Assembly (NCBI GenBank): GCA_035464115.1
Contig: DATHSN010000034.1
Span: forward strand, 1-11,910
Source: DATHSN01 sp035464115
GTDB taxonomy: Bacteria > Actinomycetota > Acidimicrobiia > Acidimicrobiales > SKKL01
Direction of reading: 5' to 3'
DNA length: 11,910 nucleotides
Made by a program: the position numbers and the translations under genes. This document shows positions 10,346 to 11,910 of this stretch, one piece after another; positions within the stretch are counted from its first letter, which is position 1; every line of letters starts with the position of its first letter. The notes beneath the pieces are model-generated. The model did no database searches and was not told where the DNA came from. It was given only the letters and a program-made list of their open reading frames with translations.

Positions 10346-10437
10346 CTCGCGCTCGGCGCGCGAGGGCGCCCCTGGCGGGGCGACGGACAAGTCTGCCGCG
10401 GGCGGACGCCCGGCGGCAACCCGGGTCGGGCCCGGGT
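10346..10437 (-). promoter_or_regulatory. Run of four hairpins between nusG and rplK
   Basis: Four inverted repeats lie in series: 10437-10419 (ACCCGGG/CCCGGGT, 7 bp, 5-nt loop); 10417-10395 (10 bp with one bulge); 10382-10367 (CGCCCC/GGGGCG, 4-nt loop); and 10364-10346 (CTCGCGC/GCGCGAG, 5-nt loop). The first, starting 6 nt after the nusG stop, is the best candidate for a terminator or attenuator. The last two lie in the rplK leader, where L1 or L11 feedback would act, but no L1 site was recognised. No convincing promoter was seen. High GC makes chance repeats common. Confidence 0.4.
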
Positions 10438-10442
10438 GGGGG

Positions 10443-11231
10443 CTAGAGCTTCGCCACCTGGGCGAACTCGAGCTCGACCGGGGTCTCGCGGCCGAAGATG
10501 TTGACCAGCACCTTGACGCGCAGCTGGTCCTCGTTGATCTCGACGATCTCGCCCGAGAAGTCGGCGAACGGGCCTTCCTTGACCCGGACGGTCTCGCCCA
10601 TCTCGTACTCGAGACGGGGCCGGCCCCGCTTGGGGGTGGCCTCGTCGCCCTCGACCTTCACCGCGAGGAACGACTCGACGTCGCGGCGCGGCAGCGGCGA
10701 GGGCTTGGCGCCCTGCCCGACGAACCCGGTGACGCCGGGGGTGTTGCGCACGACGTACCACGAGTCGTCGTCGAGCTGGCAGCGCACGAGCAGGTAGCCC
10801 GGGAACATCTTCTTCTGGACGACGACCTTCTTGCCGCCCTTGACCTCGACGGTGTCCTCCATGGGGATCACGACCTCGTGGATCCGGTCCTCCATGTTCA
10901 TCGAGGAGGTGCGGGCCTCGAGGTTCTGCTTGACCTTCTTCTCGTAGCCCGACTGGGTGTGGACCACGTACCAGCGCCCGGGACGGTCGTAGGGGCTGAC
11001 CGGGCGGGGGGCCGCCTCCTCCTCGAGCAGCTCGTCGGAGTCGACGACGTCGGGCACCGTGGCGTCGTCCTCGTCGGCCGCCGCCTCGGCGGCCTCGTCG
11101 GTGGCCGGATCGGCGCCGACGGCGTCGCCCGCGTGGGGGTGCTCGTCGGTGCCGGGATCGGTGACGACGGCCTCGGGGGCCGCGTCGAGGTCGGCGCTGA
11201 GCTCGTCGGTGTCGCTGCGGGCGTCGCTCAT
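10443..11231 (-). CDS. nusG: Transcription termination/antitermination protein NusG with an acidic N-terminal extension
   Basis: NusG binds the RpoC clamp through its NGN domain. It affects pausing and links polymerase to Rho or the ribosome through its KOW domain. There are 262 residues. Residues 1-77 are Asp/Glu/Ala-rich and probably disordered. The NGN domain starts at about 86 with RWYVVHTQSGYE and contains KMFPGYLLVR at 141-150. A basic linker near 200-207 leads to the KOW domain at about 212-262, with VKEGPFADFSGEI. The start ATG (11231-11229) overlaps the secE TGA as ATGA. No strong Shine-Dalgarno is seen, so translation is probably coupled to secE. Acidic N-terminal extensions are known in other actinobacterial NusG proteins. 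The stop is TAG. Confidence 0.98.
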   Translation of the reverse strand: MSDARSDTDELSADLDAAPEAVVTDPGTDEHPHAGDAVGADPATDEAAEAAADEDDATVPDVVDSDELLEEEAAPRPVSPYDRPGRWYVVHTQSGYEKKVKQNLEARTSSMNMEDRIHEVVIPMEDTVEVKGGKKVVVQKKMFPGYLLVRCQLDDDSWYVVRNTPGVTGFVGQGAKPSPLPRRDVESFLAVKVEGDEATPKRGRPRLEYEMGETVRVKEGPFADFSGEIVEINEDQLRVKVLVNIFGRETPVELEFAQVAKL

Positions 11232-11530
11232 CGGTCGAGCACCCACAGGACCGACTCGCCGAACACGAAGTCGAGCCCGGCGATGAGCGACGTGAGGATG
11301 ATGATGGTGATCAACACGATGATCGAGTAGTTGACGACCTCGGAGCGGGTGGGCCAGGCCACCTTGCGCAGCTCGCCACGGACCTCGTGGAGGAACTGGC
11401 GGGGGCTCGTGCGCGGCTCGCTCGGCGGCCGCGACCCTCGGGGCTCGCGCTTGGCAGGAGCCGGCGTGCCGTCGGGCGCCACCTGCCCCTGACGCTGCAT
11501 CATCCGCTTCTGCTCTCGGTTCATGGCCAT
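11228..11530 (-). CDS. secE: Preprotein translocase subunit SecE
   Basis: SecE is the essential clamp subunit of the SecYEG protein-export channel in the cytoplasmic membrane. There are 100 residues, with a single membrane span as in most non-enteric bacteria. A basic, Pro-rich N-terminus (1-43) precedes the amphipathic helix with FLHEVRGELRKVAWPTRSEV (about 46-65), the SecE signature, and one transmembrane segment at about 66-90. The start was set at ATG 11530, because AAGG lies 9 nt upstream. A second ATG two codons later (11524) is possible but has worse spacing. The frame is open further upstream, but that part overlaps the tRNA and lacks homology. It overlaps nusG by 4 nt. Confidence 0.96.
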   Translation of the reverse strand: MAMNREQKRMMQRQGQVAPDGTPAPAKREPRGSRPPSEPRTSPRQFLHEVRGELRKVAWPTRSEVVNYSIIVLITIIILTSLIAGLDFVFGESVLWVLDR

Positions 11531-11580
11531 GCCGGCACACCTTCTTGGTCGTCGCGGGGGTCGCCAGACGGCGAGGTCGG

Positions 11581-11596
11581 CGCCGGCGCGCCGGCG
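11581..11596. repeat. 16-bp perfect palindrome between tRNA-Trp and secE
   Basis: CGCCGGCGCGCCGGCG is fully self-complementary and begins 12 nt after the 3' end of tRNA-Trp. As RNA it could fold into a hairpin of up to six pairs. It may be a tRNA-mRNA processing signal, an attenuator or a protein-binding site, or a by-product of high GC. Confidence 0.5.
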
Positions 11597-11608
11597 ACCA
11601 CACGTGAG

Positions 11609-11681
11609 CAGGGCAGGAGGGACTCGAACCCCCAACCGCCGGTTTTGGAGACCGGTGCTCTACCAGTTGAGCTACTGCCCT
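11609..11681 (-). tRNA. tRNA-Trp (anticodon CCA)
   Basis: This is a 73-nt tRNA. The acceptor stem AGGGCAG/CTGCCCT is perfect. The D arm is GCTC/GAGC around AACTGGTA, the anticodon stem CCGGT/ACCGG has loop CTCCAAA with anticodon CCA at 11648-11646, and the T arm is GGGGG/CCCTC around TTCGAGT. Discriminator G73 and the A1-U72 pair fit bacterial tRNA-Trp identity. The 3' CCA is not encoded (GCT follows). It lies 78 nt before secE on the same strand, the same neighbourhood as in mycobacteria, and is probably co-transcribed with secE-nusG or processed from that transcript. Confidence 0.97.
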
Positions 11682-11697
11682 AGGGATGAACCCGGAC

Positions 11698-11706
11698 AGG
11701 TTACCA
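11698..11706 (-). promoter_or_regulatory. Candidate extended -10 promoter for tRNA-Trp-secE
   Basis: TGGTAACCT gives a TGn extension followed by the -10 hexamer TAACCT (11703-11698). No good -35 lies 17 nt upstream, which is typical of extended -10 promoters. Transcription would start near 11691, about 10 nt before the tRNA 5' end. CCGGAC at 11716-11711 and GTCCGG at 11697-11692 form an inverted repeat around the box. Confidence 0.45.
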
Positions 11707-11744
11707 CCGGGTCCGGACGCCCCGACCGGCGCCCCCCGGCACGG

Positions 11745-11910
11745 TCACGCCGAGCGGCGCTGACGGGTGGCGAAGACGATGGCGCTCGCCGCGCCGGCTG
11801 CGGTGGCGGCGGCGGCGATGCCCCCGAGGTAGGCCACGCGCCGGCCCGACAGCACCGAGCGCATGGCGTGACGCTCCCCCGCCTGCTCGAGGGCCACGAG
11901 CACCTCGGTG
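11745..11910 (-). CDS. Unrecognised protein, C-terminal 54 residues, one hydrophobic segment (5' end outside window)
   Basis: Only the last 54 codons and TGA (11747-11745) are present, and the reading frame runs off the window edge. The visible part starts with a helix-like stretch (EVLVALEQAGERHAMRSVL). An Ala/Gly-rich hydrophobic segment from about residue 25 to 48 of the fragment follows, suited to one membrane span. It ends in the basic tail RQRRSA, which would put the C-terminus on the cytoplasmic side. I do not recognise the family. It is 63 nt from tRNA-Trp, which appears to have its own promoter, so it is probably a separate transcription unit. The frame is supported by G/C third-position bias and the in-frame stop before the intergenic region. 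Confidence 0.65.
   Translation of the reverse strand, partial: TEVLVALEQAGERHAMRSVLSGRRVAYLGGIAAAATAAGAASAIVFATRQRRSA

Noticed and set aside
8887..10761. A 624-codon minus-strand reading frame across nusG, rplK, rplA and their gaps
   Set aside because: It is out of frame with three certain genes and consists of Arg/Pro/Gly-rich low-complexity sequence.
9081..11330. A 749-codon plus-strand reading frame
   Set aside because: It is antisense and in register with rplA, rplK and nusG, which are certain genes. The composition is that of reversed GC-rich codons.
11232..11603. A longer NusG starting upstream
   Set aside because: It would run through secE in another frame. The ATG at 11231 with the ATGA overlap gives a standard gene junction.
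11724..11746. GACCG/CGGTC repeat as a terminator of the upstream hypothetical gene
   Set aside because: The 5-bp stem has a 13-nt loop, overlaps the stop codon and lacks a U-tract, so it is not distinguishable from GC-rich background.

Overview
The window holds the housekeeping secE-nusG-rplKA-rplJL-rpoBC locus of a high-GC bacterium (roughly 70 % GC by eye, with strong G/C third-position bias). It is read almost entirely from the minus strand. The gene order with tRNA-Trp directly before secE, the long coiled-coil insert near the N-terminus of RpoC, the acidic N-terminal extension of NusG and SigA-type promoters with TAnnnT -10 boxes point to an actinobacterium. A deep-branching class such as Acidimicrobiia is plausible, but that placement is an inference.

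Layout in transcription order, from high to low coordinates: the C-terminal end of an unrecognised protein with one hydrophobic segment (11910-11745); tRNA-Trp (11681-11609) behind a likely extended -10 promoter; secE (11530-11228) overlapping nusG (11231-10443) by 4 nt; a 129-nt gap with four consecutive hairpins; rplK (10313-9885); rplA (9797-9087); a 244-nt gap that looks like an autoregulatory L10 leader; rplJ (8842-8198) and rplL (8196-7813), 1 nt apart; a 300-nt gap with a strong hairpin and two good promoters; rpoB (7512-3913, TTG start); and rpoC (3894 to the window edge, 3' end missing).

The genes work together in gene expression. tRNA-Trp and L11/L1/L10/L12 serve the ribosome. NusG links RNA polymerase to ribosome or Rho. 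SecE is part of the protein-export channel. RpoB and RpoC form the catalytic core of RNA polymerase. The intergenic spacing suggests three regulatory units: tRNA-Trp-secE-nusG-rplKA, rplJL behind an RNA leader, and rpoBC behind its own tandem promoters.

I found no undescribed gene system, mobile element, CRISPR array or integrated element. The points most worth a second look lie inside the core genes and their leaders: an EF-hand/dockerin-like Asp loop inserted in RpoB, a Val in place of the near-invariant Phe beside the catalytic His of the RpoC trigger loop, mutually exclusive hairpins with a possible Shine-Dalgarno-masking segment before rplJ, and the tandem rpoB promoters.
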